64,000 nt of DNA, taken from the NCBI RefSeq assembly GCF_052857255.1, contig NC_135497.1, positions 185,019,097 through 185,083,096 of the forward strand, given 5' to 3'. The notes under the pieces were generated by a model. The model was given only the letters and a program-made list of their open reading frames with translations. It ran no database searches and had not been told where the DNA came from. The stretch's first letter is position 1. Each line of letters opens with the position of its first letter. Of the stretch, positions 27,745-38,612 are shown piece after piece. The DNA is from Amblyomma americanum (Eukaryota; Arthropoda; Arachnida; Ixodida; Ixodidae). The translations under genes were made by a program, and so were the position numbers.

Positions 27745-28600
27745 CATAAGGTGCCGCTATACCGAATGGCTGCCGCTTGTGCAGCATTGTTGAAGAGTTG
27801 GTCGACTATCATCCGCGTGCATGAACATTCTCAGTGGTGGTGCGAGCTGTGGAGTCACGGCTGAAATGTGCCGTCGCTGAAGCCAGCAACGCCGGCTACA
27901 AGAGGGCGCAGGAGAGCGCGCTGTCTCCCTCGCCGCCATATATGGAGCTTTCGCTCTTCCGGTTCACCAGCGGCTCGAGCGGCGTAGAACTGCCGCCTGA
28001 ATGTATCGCCGGAACTTCGTTGGCGCTGCCGGCGGTGTTTTTGACAGCGCCGGCACTGGAGGGCAGCTGGCGATGGTTGCTCGAGCGTGCGGGCTTCGGC
28101 AAGGTATAGGCAGTATCATAAGCCTGCATAAGGCACGCCTCGCTGGGCCCTTTGCGTGCAGGGCAGGCTTGGCTCGGAATTTCAGTGTACTTCCCGTCCG
28201 GTTAAGTGTCACTGTGCGCACATGTCGACTGCTTTTTTCCCCGCGCGTACAACGCACTATATATAGGAAGCTCTTCGAGATCGTTGGCCTTCCGGTTGGC
28301 GAGCGAAGGAAAGGCCCCTTCCGCATTGGTGCCTACGCATTAGCCGTCGAACTTCTTGTCTCGCATGCATCGCTGTCACCGCCAACGACCTTCCAGCGCT
28401 GCCGTTTAGAGGTAGCGCAGCTCTGTTCAGTCTGCGGCAGACCGACGATTGTAAACATCGCCGACAGCCATTGGTTAGAGTCCGAGCGGCGCGTCTCCAT
28501 TACGACCGGCGCGACTGAGACTGGCCGGGGTGCCTTTCAGCCTAACCCAACCAAACCCTTACTCGTGATCGCTTAACTAACAAACAGCCTGAATAAAACG
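27745..28600. other. GC-rich segment with long chance frames
   Basis: GC-rich from about 27830 to 28560. A 191-codon plus-strand frame (28001-28576) and overlapping minus-strand frames are open, but none shows a domain. CTATATATAGG near 28257 could act as a TATA element. It may be regulatory or an unrecognised repeat. Confidence 0.3.
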
Positions 28601-29968
28601 GCGCTCTCGGTGCAATACGAAAGGGAAATTCAGTCTCACGCGTAGCGCTGGTCAACTTGAAAGAAGTCGGCCAGAGACGACCACTTGATATATGTTGTAG
28701 TTCGTCACTGAATATCCGGGAAAATATATCCTGCACGCGCGCGCCTGATATTTCCTGAGCGAGTGATGCATAAATGCATCTACAATTTCCACTCCGCCGG
28801 AACTTTGGGCGAGTGTATACGAAAGGAAATTCAAACAAGAGAGCCAAATATCCTCACGGCGGATATGTCTAAGGGAAGCGCATCGTTGTATAGACAAAAA
28901 GTATATAAAAAAATCACTAAAGCTGCCGAATTTCAGCGAACGGTCTTAGCTCTCCTAGCTCAGCCTGTCAAAAGGAACTGACAATTTCAGTCTCTCTCAC
29001 TTTGCGCAAACGCATTCATCCACTGGTAGTTACGCTAAATGGCCTACAAATCACTTCTTATGAAAGCCTCCCTTTTTTTTTATTTCTTATTTCTAGTGAG
29101 GAAAGAAAAAAATGGAGGGCGGGGGGGGGGAGGCTCTTCTCGGCATCGCAACCGAGCTAGAAGCTACAAGGGCACGCTTAATGCAGCACGCCCACTTGCG
29201 CTCGTTGCGGCACACGGAACGCTCCGCCGGACCCCGGCGCCGGTTTAATCGCACGACACAACGTTACGGCTCTGTATGCCTCCTTGAGAGCGCATTCGCG
29301 ATGCCCTCGTAAACGACTTCTCATTTCCTCTGGGACAAGAACGGCGGCGAATCCTGCATTTTACTTGCCAGGTTTTCATGGCGCAACCCAGCTGCATTGT
29401 AACGACGGGAAAAAAAAATCAGGGGTTTAAAACAAGCACTAAAACAAAGCCTCAGAGTGGGTTAGACGCCTTTTAAGCGTAACGCTAAAGCAGTACGTCG
29501 GGGTAACCATTCTGTAACGAGCTCATAAAACACTCCGGTTTTGAATTTTACAGCCATAACTTTGTGGGGGGAATATTTCTCTGACATGAAAGGCCCCGTA
29601 GTGTGTCAAAACGGAAGGCTACTGCCCGAAGAGGACGTCGCCCACGTGGGCGCGATATACATTTGAGCCAGGAGCAGCCGTTCCCGGAACTGTACCACCT
29701 TTTTCGAGGTATACAAATGTTTCTGACGGGGGCGCACTCCTGGGGAAGGGAGATCAAGTTGCGGCACATCTACTGCAGTCACTTCTTCCCTCCCTGGGCA
29801 AGGAACGATTTCTCGAAGTTGTTTTACTGCGCTATATATCTTTGCGTGGAACGTCGGGCTAGACCTCGTGGTCTCGCAAAAAGTGAAACTTTTCGTGACG
29901 TCAGCAACACGTAGCGCGCGGCTCGTGAGCACACCGTCGCTCAATTGTTGACTGCCGTGACAGAGCAG
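28601..29968. other. No gene recognised; G-rich run near 29121-29130
   Basis: Mixed sequence with no element ends or conserved motifs identified. Confidence 0.35.
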
Positions 29969-30297
29969 ATGGGTCGCCCGAAGCAGTGCTCGCGAGAGCT
30001 TCGCAAACCTCGCTGCGAACGCTGGGCGCAAGCGGCGACTACGTGAGGATCCGGAGTTGCACGCCCGCGTGAAGCGTAACGGGAGCGTCAACGGCGAGGG
30101 GATCCTAACGCGCAGTGCCGAGAAGACGAGACAACGACGCCAGGATCAGGAAGTGCGCGTCCGCGAATCCAAAGCCGCCGGACGCAAGGGCCAAGTGAAC
30201 CCAGGATGGTCGGGTGCTTGAGCGGCAGTTCAACGCCAGCTCTCTCGGCTTTGCGTTCTCGGTCTGCGGCAGACTCTCAACTACGCTTCGAAATTGA
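29969..30297 (+). pseudogene. Possible relic of a Helitron-associated N-terminal ORF
   Basis: From an ATG (MGRPK start) the plus strand shows, with frame changes, an Arg/Lys/Glu-rich part with a periodic look: DPELHARV near 30052, then EKTRQRRQDQEVRVRESK near 30120. After it comes a segment with FNASSLGFAFSVCGRL (near 30235), followed by a stop. Arachnid Helitron-type ORFs and their relatives often begin with tandem DPE-R-RE-A-KR repeats followed by a cysteine-containing VCDRLW motif. The order here matches, but the copy is frame-broken and has lost residues. The assignment is tentative; a diverged unrelated basic ORF is possible. Confidence 0.35.
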
Positions 30298-30443
30298 GTG
30301 GAAGCTGTACTCGTAATCAGCTCGAAACCGTCTCATTCATTAACGACCAGCTGGCACTGAAATTCGCTCCATATTTGATGGTCACCTGGTAATTTTTTTC
30401 TTTTCTTTAATACAACAAACAAGTGAACTTCGAAGCAGGTATA
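30298..30443. other. Spacer before TIR element
   Basis: AT-rich spacer ending in TATA (30440-30443), the probable target duplication of the following element. Confidence 0.4.
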
Positions 30444-31259
30444 CCAGGTGTTCTAGAGAAGCCTGTCACTAACTTTTAAAAATAGGCTTTTCCAGATATA
30501 TAAGGTGACTTTTGCGACATCGTAATACTAGTGTTCACGTAGATCACAAAACAGGCGAGTTATAACTAAAGTGATAAGGGACTAATTACTCATTGGCATC
30601 CATCTAAGCGCAGCCATACGGCTACAAAGGAAACCTATACAGCTTTCTCAGGAACTTGGTTTAAAAAAATTCGTCCTGGTCCGGGGTTCGAACTCGGGAC
30701 TTTCGGCGCTGTGTCTCAACGAATTTTGACCATCTCGTGCTAAAAGACGCGAGCTTTCATAGAGCGCGCCTTTCTGGCTAGAGCAAAACGGCAACCCCGA
30801 CGCACGTCACTCCGTGGCGCATGTGCCACGTGACCACCTCCTTTCCCACCCGCACTGCAGTGCTCACTACTGTACGCTGCCCACAAGAGAGAGAGAGAGA
30901 GGACATCACGTTGACGCATGTGCCGCAGTGTGTTGTGCGTAGGGGGCGTTGTTGTTCGCTCGAGGAAGAGGCGTGCATTTTCAGGCACAGCGCCGAAGGT
31001 AATCTCGTTTCCGAAATTGGAAAAACTGATATGGCTACTACGGACGGCCTGCGACAAGTCCATAATTAGAACCAGACGACTAACTATTAGAGTTAAGAAG
31101 TTAACTGGTAAAAGATAGTTAGTCAGGTTACTAATTAGCATTGTTCGCATTTTTTTCTGGTCTCCGCCAACAAGGGTAGTACTATACCGTAGAAGCCGTC
31201 TTCGTATATCAAAAACCCTATTTTTAAAATTTAGTACCTGGCTTCTATAAAACCCCTGG
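30444..31259. mobile_element. 816-bp non-autonomous TIR DNA element
   Basis: The left end (CCAGGTGTTCTAGAGAAGCC and onward to about 30503) matches the reverse complement of the right end (about 31203-31259, ending CCCCTGG) over roughly 57 bases, including a shared TTTTAAAAATAGG block. TATA flanks both ends (30440-30443 and 31260-31263) and fits a target duplication. The interior contains a B-box-like GGGTTCGAACTCGGG (about 30684), a (GA)n run (30890-30900) and no transposase frame. The 181-codon minus frame over it has no transposase motif. Superfamily not assigned. Confidence 0.65.
30670..30760 (-). other. tRNA-like box inside the TIR element
   Basis: The minus strand reads CCGAGTTCGAACCCCGG, a good RNA polymerase III B box, but I could not build a tRNA cloverleaf around it. 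It could be a relic of a tRNA-derived SINE captured by the TIR element. Confidence 0.3.
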
Positions 31260-31379
31260 TATAGTGGCATTATATTTAGAAACACCTGCCTCTGGCAGCA
31301 AGTAGGAGTAATGATGAGATGAAAAAATTGTACACGTGTGTGTGTAAGGGGGGGTCACAGGTCACACCCACGAAACAGC

Positions 31380-33893
31380 GTAATTTTTATTTTATCAATA
31401 CTGCAATCCCCTCTGGGGATTTTAGCAGGGTGGGATACAATAAATACATAATGAAAACAATAACACAGACAAAGCATATAATACAAATTAGATCCATGGA
31501 GCGTATAAACAGTTAAAGACAACACATTTCTAAACAATACCTGAAACAAATGCCGATAGTGATGATTTTGAAATTTGATCATTGGTTAGTAGATTCCATT
31601 CAGTTACTGTTCGGGGAAAGAAAGTATACTTAAAACAGTTATTATGGGTGCTAAAGGCGGTTATTGTGCGACTGTGTCTCTGCCTTGTAGAATACCCAGA
31701 TGAAAAACTAATTATTCCCGTGAGGTCGGTCTTATAATGGCCATTAATAAGTTGAAAGAGGAATTTTATTCGTGATACATGGTTTCTTTGCGTTAATGGT
31801 GGCAGGTTTGCTTTCATTAGTAGTTCGGTTACTGATGTACGTCCAAAGCTATTATATATGAAGCGAACTGCTTTTCTTTGCACCATTTCCATCTTGGTGA
31901 TGTTAGTCTTGGTGAAAGGGTCCCAAATTACACATGCATAGTCTAGTATCGGCAGAATTACACTTTTGTATGCGAGCAGACGGACAGAAGGGGTGGAAAG
32001 TCTCAAAGCTCTCCTCAAGAAGAATAATTTGCGGTTAGCATTAGCTACTACATATTCAAGGTGCTTAGTCCAAGTGAGATCATTAGTGATCCAGAGTCCT
32101 AGATACTTGTAGTGTGTTACTTCGGAGAGAAATATGTCGTTAGTAGCATATGGATATTTAAGTTTGTGCTTCTTGCGTGTAATGGTCATAAAAACAGTTT
32201 TTTGAAAATTAATTGACATTTGCCAAGCTTTGCACCAGGCAACAACTTGTCCTAAGGCATTGTTCAGCAGTTCCTGGTCAGCGGCATTCCCTATTTCCGA
32301 GTACAATACACAGTCGTCAGCATAAAGTTTAACCTTAAAGGGAATACCATGCAGTACATCATTAATAAACAAAAGAAACAAAAGAGGCCCAAGCACCGAG
32401 CCCTGCGGGACGCCAGAGCCAACTGAAAGTCGTTCTGAATGGTGGTCATTAAAAACAACAAATTGTTCTCTGTTCTCAAGATAAGCCGCAAGCCAATTAA
32501 TTAGTTGAGAATTTTTCAGTATTGCGCCTAATTTGTGAAGTAACTTTTTATGAGACACCTTGTCGAAAGCCTTTGAAAAATCCATAAAAACAGCGTCTAT
32601 TTGTTTCCCATTGTTAATTGCTTTAGCAAAGTCATGCACTGTATGAACCAATTGGGTATTTGTAGAGTAGCCTTTTCGGAAACCATGTTGATGCTTCGTA
32701 AGTATATTATATTTCTCCAAGAACTCTGAGATATAATTATGAATTATGTGTTCCAAAAGTTTACATACCGTAGATGTTAAAGAAATTGGGCGGTAATTTT
32801 GAATGCACTGTTTTTTTCCTGCCTTATGTAGTGGCTTCACTGTGGCAGTCCTCCAGTCGCTCGGCACTTGTCCCTCGCACAATGATCTCGTGAACAGAAC
32901 GTGCAGGTATTTTGAGGTCCATTCTGCATACCGCTTTAAAAATGTGTTTGGAATGTTGTCCGGACCGCAAGACTTTTTAATGTCCAGATTTAAAAGCATG
33001 TTTAGTATTCCTGTTTCACTTATTTTAACATCGGGTATAGGTGACGTAGGTAATTCGAAAGACGGCATTACGCCATTATCTTTAGTAAAGACGGACTTAA
33101 AATGTTTATTAAATGCATTTGCTATTTCCTTGCCATCGCACACATCTTTACCATCAACATGAAACACATCACATTCCTTGGAAGTCGGAGAAATAGAACG
33201 CCAAAACTTTTCTGGAGCTGTAGTTATGAAACTGGGCAGTGATTCACCATAGTAGCGTTGTTTATCGGCATATACTTTATTTTTAAGGCGGGAGGAAATT
33301 TCGTCAATCTTGTTTTTGACCGCCTGTGCAGCATGGATTTTCAATCTTTTCTTAAGACGCTTCAATTGCCTTTGGAGTCGTAACGTCTCACGGGAGATCC
33401 AGGGGTTCCTGCCGTTTTTCTTTTTAGTTATCAGCGGGACAAAACGGTCAATGCACTCTTTTACTAATTTTTTAAACCTGCACCAAAGCGAATGCACATC
33501 ATCTGTGCTATCTGAAAAGGCATCGAAGTTAAGCGAAAGTATGTCAATGATTGATACATCATCGGCTCGAGAAAAGTTTGGGTAAGATGGATATTTAGGC
33601 TTGCTATCCAAGACGGCATCAGCAATGGTGAGTAGGACAGCTTCGTGGTCTGAAATTCCAGGTACTATTTCGTAATTTGTATCTGCGCCTATTGATCCGC
33701 TGACAAAAAATAGGTCAAGGACTGACTGAGAACTGCCCTGAATTCTTGTGCTTTGTTCCACAATTTGCAATAAATCAAAGGAAAAAGCAATGTCCAACAT
33801 TGCTTCACATAAAGCGTCATGTTTTTCAAGTGAGAACGTCGACCAGTCTATATTAGGTAAATTAAAATCACCTGACAAAGAGCGATGGCGCAC
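31380..33893 (-). mobile_element. CR1/jockey-group LINE, 5'-truncated
   Basis: The minus strand carries the end of an AP-endonuclease domain, a complete reverse transcriptase and a short AT-rich 3' UTR. The UTR ends in a GATAAAATAAAAA-type tail near 31380. LINE sequence begins near 33880, in the middle of the endonuclease (just before the GDFN motif), so the 5' UTR, any ORF1 and most of the endonuclease are missing, as is typical of aborted target-primed reverse transcription. I could not find a target duplication by eye. Confidence 0.85.
31530..33893 (-). CDS. LINE ORF2: endonuclease C-terminus plus reverse transcriptase
   Basis: One uninterrupted frame of 787 codons. Residues 7-14 (SGDFNLPN) and 80-83 (ISDH) are the last two conserved motifs of the apurinic-type endonuclease; the earlier ones are absent. 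The reverse transcriptase follows, with GPDNIP (310-315), NYRPISLTS (366-374), HGFRKGYST (403-411), the first catalytic Asp in FMDFSKAFD (436-444), PQGSVLGP (496-503), the catalytic YADD (524-527), and a C-terminal WDP..I..MEMVQRKAVRFI block. The palm aspartates are all intact. There is no RNase H domain, and motif spacing fits CR1/L2/jockey-type LINEs. The frame starts inside the endonuclease, so the ATG used here comes from flanking DNA and is not the native start. The lack of stops suggests a young insertion, but without a full endonuclease or promoter the copy should not mobilise itself. Confidence 0.9.
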   Translation of the reverse strand: MRHRSLSGDFNLPNIDWSTFSLEKHDALCEAMLDIAFSFDLLQIVEQSTRIQGSSQSVLDLFFVSGSIGADTNYEIVPGISDHEAVLLTIADAVLDSKPKYPSYPNFSRADDVSIIDILSLNFDAFSDSTDDVHSLWCRFKKLVKECIDRFVPLITKKKNGRNPWISRETLRLQRQLKRLKKRLKIHAAQAVKNKIDEISSRLKNKVYADKQRYYGESLPSFITTAPEKFWRSISPTSKECDVFHVDGKDVCDGKEIANAFNKHFKSVFTKDNGVMPSFELPTSPIPDVKISETGILNMLLNLDIKKSCGPDNIPNTFLKRYAEWTSKYLHVLFTRSLCEGQVPSDWRTATVKPLHKAGKKQCIQNYRPISLTSTVCKLLEHIIHNYISEFLEKYNILTKHQHGFRKGYSTNTQLVHTVHDFAKAINNGKQIDAVFMDFSKAFDKVSHKKLLHKLGAILKNSQLINWLAAYLENREQFVVFNDHHSERLSVGSGVPQGSVLGPLLFLLFINDVLHGIPFKVKLYADDCVLYSEIGNAADQELLNNALGQVVAWCKAWQMSINFQKTVFMTITRKKHKLKYPYATNDIFLSEVTHYKYLGLWITNDLTWTKHLEYVVANANRKLFFLRRALRLSTPSVRLLAYKSVILPILDYACVIWDPFTKTNITKMEMVQRKAVRFIYNSFGRTSVTELLMKANLPPLTQRNHVSRIKFLFQLINGHYKTDLTGIISFSSGYSTRQRHSRTITAFSTHNNCFKYTFFPRTVTEWNLLTNDQISKSSLSAFVSGIV

Positions 33894-34018
33894 TCACATC
33901 TAACGAAGCAGTGGAAAGGCACCAATGTGAAAGCAAAGTGTGCAACCAATACTGCTAATGCACATTTATCGCATCGCATCGTGTGATCGCCTGTGCATTT
34001 TACTGTGAAAGCACTACT
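33894..34018. other. Short spacer, nothing seen
   Basis: Unique-looking flank upstream of the truncated LINE. Confidence 0.35.
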
Positions 34019-34165
34019 TCACGGGTTCAAACCCGACCAAAAATTTTTTTGCCGTCCCTGACCTTGAGGGTGCAGACATAACATAAACATTTCCGCGACT
34101 TGGTTTCGAACCCACGGTGGAACGAACAGACAAGCTTGGCCACTGCACGAGAGCACCATGCTATC
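34019..34165 (-). mobile_element. Possible second tRNA-like SINE
   Basis: The minus strand has an A-box-like CAGTGGCCAAGCTTG, a spacer, and a good B box GGGTTCGAAACC, followed about 70 bases later by another B-box-like GGGTTTGAACCCG. The body after the B box does not match the Ruka-like SINEs. It may be a different family or a decayed tRNA. Confidence 0.35.
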
Positions 34166-34681
34166 GCCGCAGCCGATCACAGCCTCGAGTTGAACTGCAA
34201 CGCACTGTCTCGCTGTGCATCGCACGTCGTCGTCTTCACCAAATGCCCTGTGCGGCGCGAGCAGATCAGATCAGTTTAACCTCGAACGGAGCTTAACCTG
34301 AGTCTAATATCGTCGCCAGATGTGCAGACGACCCAGCAAAGCAAAACCATGAGCCAACTATGCTAAACACATGCTTTGGCACGTCTACTCGGTTTAACTA
34401 CGTTAAAATCCTACCACATTTTAACATGGTCTCGAATGATGCGCTTTATTTTAAGGACGCCTTAAAACAATTAAACGCTTTGCGACATCCCTAAGTGGTC
34501 ATCCACAAGAGCTACCCACAAGGCAACGCTTTCGCCTCCGTCTACATTTCCCCCTTTTCGCTCTCTTATAATCTCTCTCTCTCTCTCTCTGTTCTCTTTA
34601 TTTCGTTAATGTGAAAAGAGGAACTAAGCTGTTTAGAACTGCACAGGGTCGCTATGTCCTCATCCTACTTCATTTTGCTCG
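34166..34681. other. No gene; (CT)n run near 34570-34590
   Basis: Unique-looking DNA with a short CT dinucleotide tract. Confidence 0.4.
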
Positions 34682-34843
34682 ACAACTGCGTCTAGCTGTC
34701 TTGCAAACTTCGAACGTGTTCCCCAGTAAACCAATAAAATGTGCTTATTTATCTGCATGCAAACAACTGCGTCTAGCTGTCTTGCAAACTTCGAACGTGT
34801 TCCCCAGTAAACCAATAAAATGTGCTTATTTATCTGCATGCAA
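34682..34843. repeat. Tandem duplication, two 81-bp units
   Basis: The block starting ACAACTGCGTCTAGCTG and ending TCTGCATGCAA occurs at 34682-34762 and again at 34763-34843 with at most one difference that I can see. This is a recent local duplication. The unit holds CCAATAAAA-type A-rich sequence but no known motif. Confidence 0.92.
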
Positions 34844-35700
34844 GTTGCAGGAAATTAGAAGACGCTGCAGCGAAGCGAAATCCTTTTGGCTGGCGCGGTC
34901 TCGAGTGCAGTATTCACGCGAGCTCATAAAAGCTGCACCGAAAGAAGCGCGCTGATCGCGCTTCTTTCTGCGGCAAGACTCTGCGGTGAGCCTCTTAGCT
35001 GAAACCACAGAGGCAGCACAGAGAAGAGGAGGCGTCAGGTTTCCCTAAATCCACATAACGTATTTATACGTCCTGACCGACTTTCCGCGGTGTGCGATAG
35101 ACGTCGAACTTCTCCGTCGGTGCCCATCCGGGAGCCAGTGGCTCAGCCTTTCGTCCGATTCCCACAGAGACCCTTTCCGAAAGCTACCGCGACTGCGCTC
35201 GGCTCGTCGCTTCATCCCGAGCAAAGGAATAGAAAAATAGCCGCCGATAGCGGTGTTGAGGGGCGAGGACGAAGGCGCATATGTGTGTGCGCAACTTTCT
35301 CCAAGAGCGGCGCCGGAGAAGGCGCTATCGCACTGGGCACCGCCGGGGCCGAGGTGAGCGGATCCGCAATTTGGCGGTGATCACGGTGCGTTCACGCATG
35401 CAAAGCGCGTACTCCCGCAGATACCAAGGCACTGCGAAGTCCTTCGTCTGAATCACTGAGCCTGGCCGGGAGCCGCTTAACATGCAAGGCGGCCGCGCAA
35501 GAGCTATACGGACGAGCGGCGCCGGTGTCCAGAACTCCAGCACTCGACGGACTCCCGGTTTCCGAATGACGCAAGCTGGAGTCAGGCGACAGCCTCCTTG
35601 AGAGTGTTCGCATGCGCAGCCACGGGGCTCCTGGCAACAGTTCCACTGGAGTCGCGTCGCCAGTCCGAGGCTTAGGTTCATTTTCATGCGCCGCTGTCCT
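34844..35700. other. GC-rich segment, no gene recognised
   Basis: CpG-dense from about 34860. Overlapping frames of 96-120 codons on both strands share no recognisable domain. Possibly regulatory. Confidence 0.3.
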
Positions 35701-36693
35701 GGCTCCGAGAAAACGTGAGGAAAAGGCAGACTTCACTGTTTATTTTTTTTTTGCTTGTACTTGACGCTGCTCACCGCGCTGGGAAGTAAAAGTGCTTTTG
35801 GTGCTGATTTATGTAGCTGCTAAGATGCACGAATGATGGGAATTAAGCGAATTCTCTTGTGCCTTGCAGCACACTAGCAGTGCGCATTCAGATGATCCGT
35901 TACTATTATTTAAAATACACACGAAAATAAAAAAAAACTTTGGAGGCGCAACTCTCCCACGTATGCGTATAATGTAATTATTTATTTTATGATTTTTGCT
36001 AAGAAGAGCTAGTGCCCGGCGAAGAATTAGTTCAACAATTTCTGCTCGTTTCCGGACATTCGCACTGCAGCTCCAGTGCTAAGCAAAATAGCCTAAATTT
36101 TGTGCGGCGGCAATCAATGGGTGCTCCATCAAAACTGAAAAAAAAGAAGGAATGAGCTATAGTGAACAGTCCGATAACACCAACAGACCAATATTAAACA
36201 AAACGAGAAATGAAAGAAACGATTACCAACTAATCTCGGTGCTTCGAATGATGGAATTGAAAGTGTTACAGTATTTTCATCCCATAAAAGCGATTGCCTC
36301 TCACTAGTGGAGGTGATGAAAAGAGCCATCTCCAAACCACTAGCAAAACACAACTGAGGTTTTCAAACTAGTATTATCGTCACAAGCTAAGCAGACACGG
36401 AGAGCTCCACTATTGAATTGTTAAGTTTTTTTTCAAGGTGGATACTTACTCGTTTATAACCGTAAACTATTGTCGGCACATTGGGATTGCGCCAAAAAAG
36501 GCAATGATGGAACAGAGCACAAGAAAATATGCGCACACAAAACATTCCTTCCGAGCTCCTTGTTATTTCGTGTCGTCGTTGCTGGCTCTTTTCAGGACGT
36601 GTGTAACGGGATTGAGGGGTAATGGATACTCGGTCCGGAAAGGAAGGAAGTGCACAGCCGATGTAACACACACCTTCACGATAAGAGAGTAAA
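35701..36693. other. No gene recognised
   Basis: AT-rich flank to the left of the LTR element. The last bases (36694-36698, CTGCC) are the target duplication. Confidence 0.4.
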
Positions 36694-36698
36694 CTGCC

Positions 36699-37448
36699 TG
36701 TAGGGTTCGGCGCACTGTCGCATCTTTTTGTAGATGTGTTGCGAATATTCCGCGAGAGGGCAGTGACCTAGGCTGCGCGTCCGGTTTTGTTTTATTTTGT
36801 TTTGCTTTGGTGCACGCCGCTAGAAGGGGACTCATGCCTTTTTGGTTAGTCTCCCCATTCGTCCTTGCGGTTTCCTTCGCCGCTCCGGACGGCGGGGCTA
36901 TCTGCCGGCCTCGACCTTGGACCCCTGTCCCCTTGGCGAAGGACTGCGAGACCACCTAGGGAGGAACTCGGGGGGTAAGGGAAAACGCTGACATAAGTTC
37001 TGAGCTTTCCTATTCCTCAAAATTGATGAGCCGCAGTTAGCAGTTTATTTTTACGTATGGAAAGTGGCGCGGGCAACTTGGGGGTGTACCCGCGAAGGGA
37101 GCCGCGCCCGTGTGCTTTTTGTCTCTAGCTACTCCTAGCTGGAAGCCGCTCGGTCTGGCCGAGTGCATAGGGAGTGACCGTTGAGAGCTGGTGCAAGGCG
37201 CGCCAGTTTGACTGTTGGGACGCGGTGTCCCTCGCCTCTGTGCAGGCGGTCGGCTAGACCGGCTAGGCCGGCCACGGATAGTTGTGGCCGTATACTGAGT
37301 TTTGTTTGTACCCATCTGTAAATAGCCTGTATAAAAGTTCGTTTCTCACTAAATCGTTTCGCCTGCAAGTCATATCATCGAGAAGCCTTCAAGCGGTGCA
37401 TCCAGTTTCTGGAAATCACCGGACCAACACCACCGGCAAACCTTTACT
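36699..37448 (+). repeat. 5' LTR
   Basis: 750 bp from TGTAGGGTTCGG to CCTTTACT. The 3' end is not the usual CA. It contains a TATAAAAG promoter element at 37330-37337. Nearly all of it repeats at 39815-40554. Confidence 0.92.
37330..37337 (+). promoter_or_regulatory. TATA box of 5' LTR
   Basis: TATAAAAG, preceded by CTGTAAATAGCCTG, near the 3' part of the LTR. It is conserved at the same place in the 3' LTR (40436-40443) and would drive the genomic RNA. Confidence 0.6.
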
Positions 37449-37465
37449 GGCGCAGTCGACAGGAT
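37448..37465 (+). promoter_or_regulatory. Primer binding site, probably for tRNA-Ser
   Basis: TGGCGCAGTCGACAGGAT begins at the end of the 5' LTR and shares its first T. It is the form expected for pairing with a tRNA 3' end ending in GACTGCGCCA, an acceptor typical of metazoan tRNA-Ser. The tRNA identity is inference. Confidence 0.65.
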
Positions 37466-38128
37466 TGGTGCTCTGCAGCGGCCCCGAGGAACGGACGAAG
37501 ACATCCACGGAGAGAACGACGAAGTTCGGCATCCAAGGCGAGATACCGAAAGGACGACAGGCTACGGGGGTACGAAGGTGCGAACCGCATCGGGCGTGAA
37601 ACGCCGAAGACAAGGCCTTCAACAGACACAGAGTGGTACCCCTGAGCAACGGCGATAGTTGGAAGATTCAAGCGGACATGGCTTTCTGTGGAGCGGACAC
37701 GGGCGCTATGGGACACCAGCAGAGGGCGACACCTTGGTGAGAGGCCACGCCGCTGCGGCTGATCATCGCGACAAGTGAGCGTCGTTGCGGAGGAAGTAAG
37801 CGAGCTCCTGGTGACGGGCTTCGGAGGCTGTTGGGAGCGACGAGAGGCGACATCCTGGTGCGAAGCCTCTGGAGCTGTTGGAGTCGAAGAGGGGACGCCA
37901 GCTGAGGAGTGTCTTGGACGAAGACTGGTGCAAATCTGCGGAGCAACGAGGAGGCAACAAGAGGCCTCCGAGGAAGAGAGTGCTGCAGCCGTGGGAAAGG
38001 ACGAGGCAGCATCTGACTGAGAGGTTCGGAGAGGTCGCAAGAGCCATGGGCAGCGACGCGACGGCAGAGTGAGTCCCCCCTCCCATTTGCTTGCCTCCGT
38101 AGCGCTTGAGCCGCAGGGTTAGGGAGCA

Positions 38129-38380
38129 ATGGGTGTGATGGCCGCATTCAGGTGTTCGAGTGGGCAATACGCCAGGCGCGCCTTATGGTCCAGGCTGGAC
38201 GATGTCAGCCTGGAATCCCTAGAGCGCGAACTAGCGATAGCCAAACAAGAGTACAAGGAGATGAAAGAATCTCTCCAAAAAAAGCGAAGTGCGCAGCAGG
38301 AGGTGGTACCGCTAGAGCGAGCTCAGAGCCGATCACCCCCTCCGGGTAGAGGAGACGGCAAAAAATCGCTGATTATATAA
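38129..38380 (+). CDS. LTR-element internal frame with coiled-coil stretch
   Basis: An 83-codon frame from an ATG inside the LTR element. Residues 24-60 are rich in Leu, Glu, Lys and Gln (LDDVSLESLERELAIAKQ) and would form a coiled coil. The end is Pro/Ser/Arg-rich and then meets a stop. It could be a broken piece of a gag-like or structural gene together with the frames downstream. No zinc knuckle or pol motif. Confidence 0.35.
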   Translation: MGVMAAFRCSSGQYARRALWSRLDDVSLESLERELAIAKQEYKEMKESLQKKRSAQQEVVPLERAQSRSPPPGRGDGKKSLII

Positions 38381-38612
38381 CAGAAGAGGGGGTTAGTTGC
38401 TGCAGCTTGAAGCCGGTAGGGATCGAAAGCCCTTCGAGCGAAGCGCAAGTCCCGGCAAACAATGTAGAGATTGCTGGCGCTGAGTTGCCGGAGGCTGCTC
38501 AGTCAGCAATCCAGGTTGATAGAGAACAGCGGTTCCTACCTGCTGGCTTGGAGATGAGCCCCGTGGAGGGGAAGGCCGATAAAACCCATCCGGTGGGCGA
38601 CGCTGTAAGGGC

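Noticed and set aside
28001..28576. 191-codon frame
   Set aside because: It lies in GC-rich DNA where long frames arise by chance, overlaps equally open minus-strand frames, and shows no domain.
37444..38167. Minus-strand frames of 134-198 codons inside the LTR element
   Set aside because: They lie opposite to the element's transcription direction and share no motif with gag or pol.
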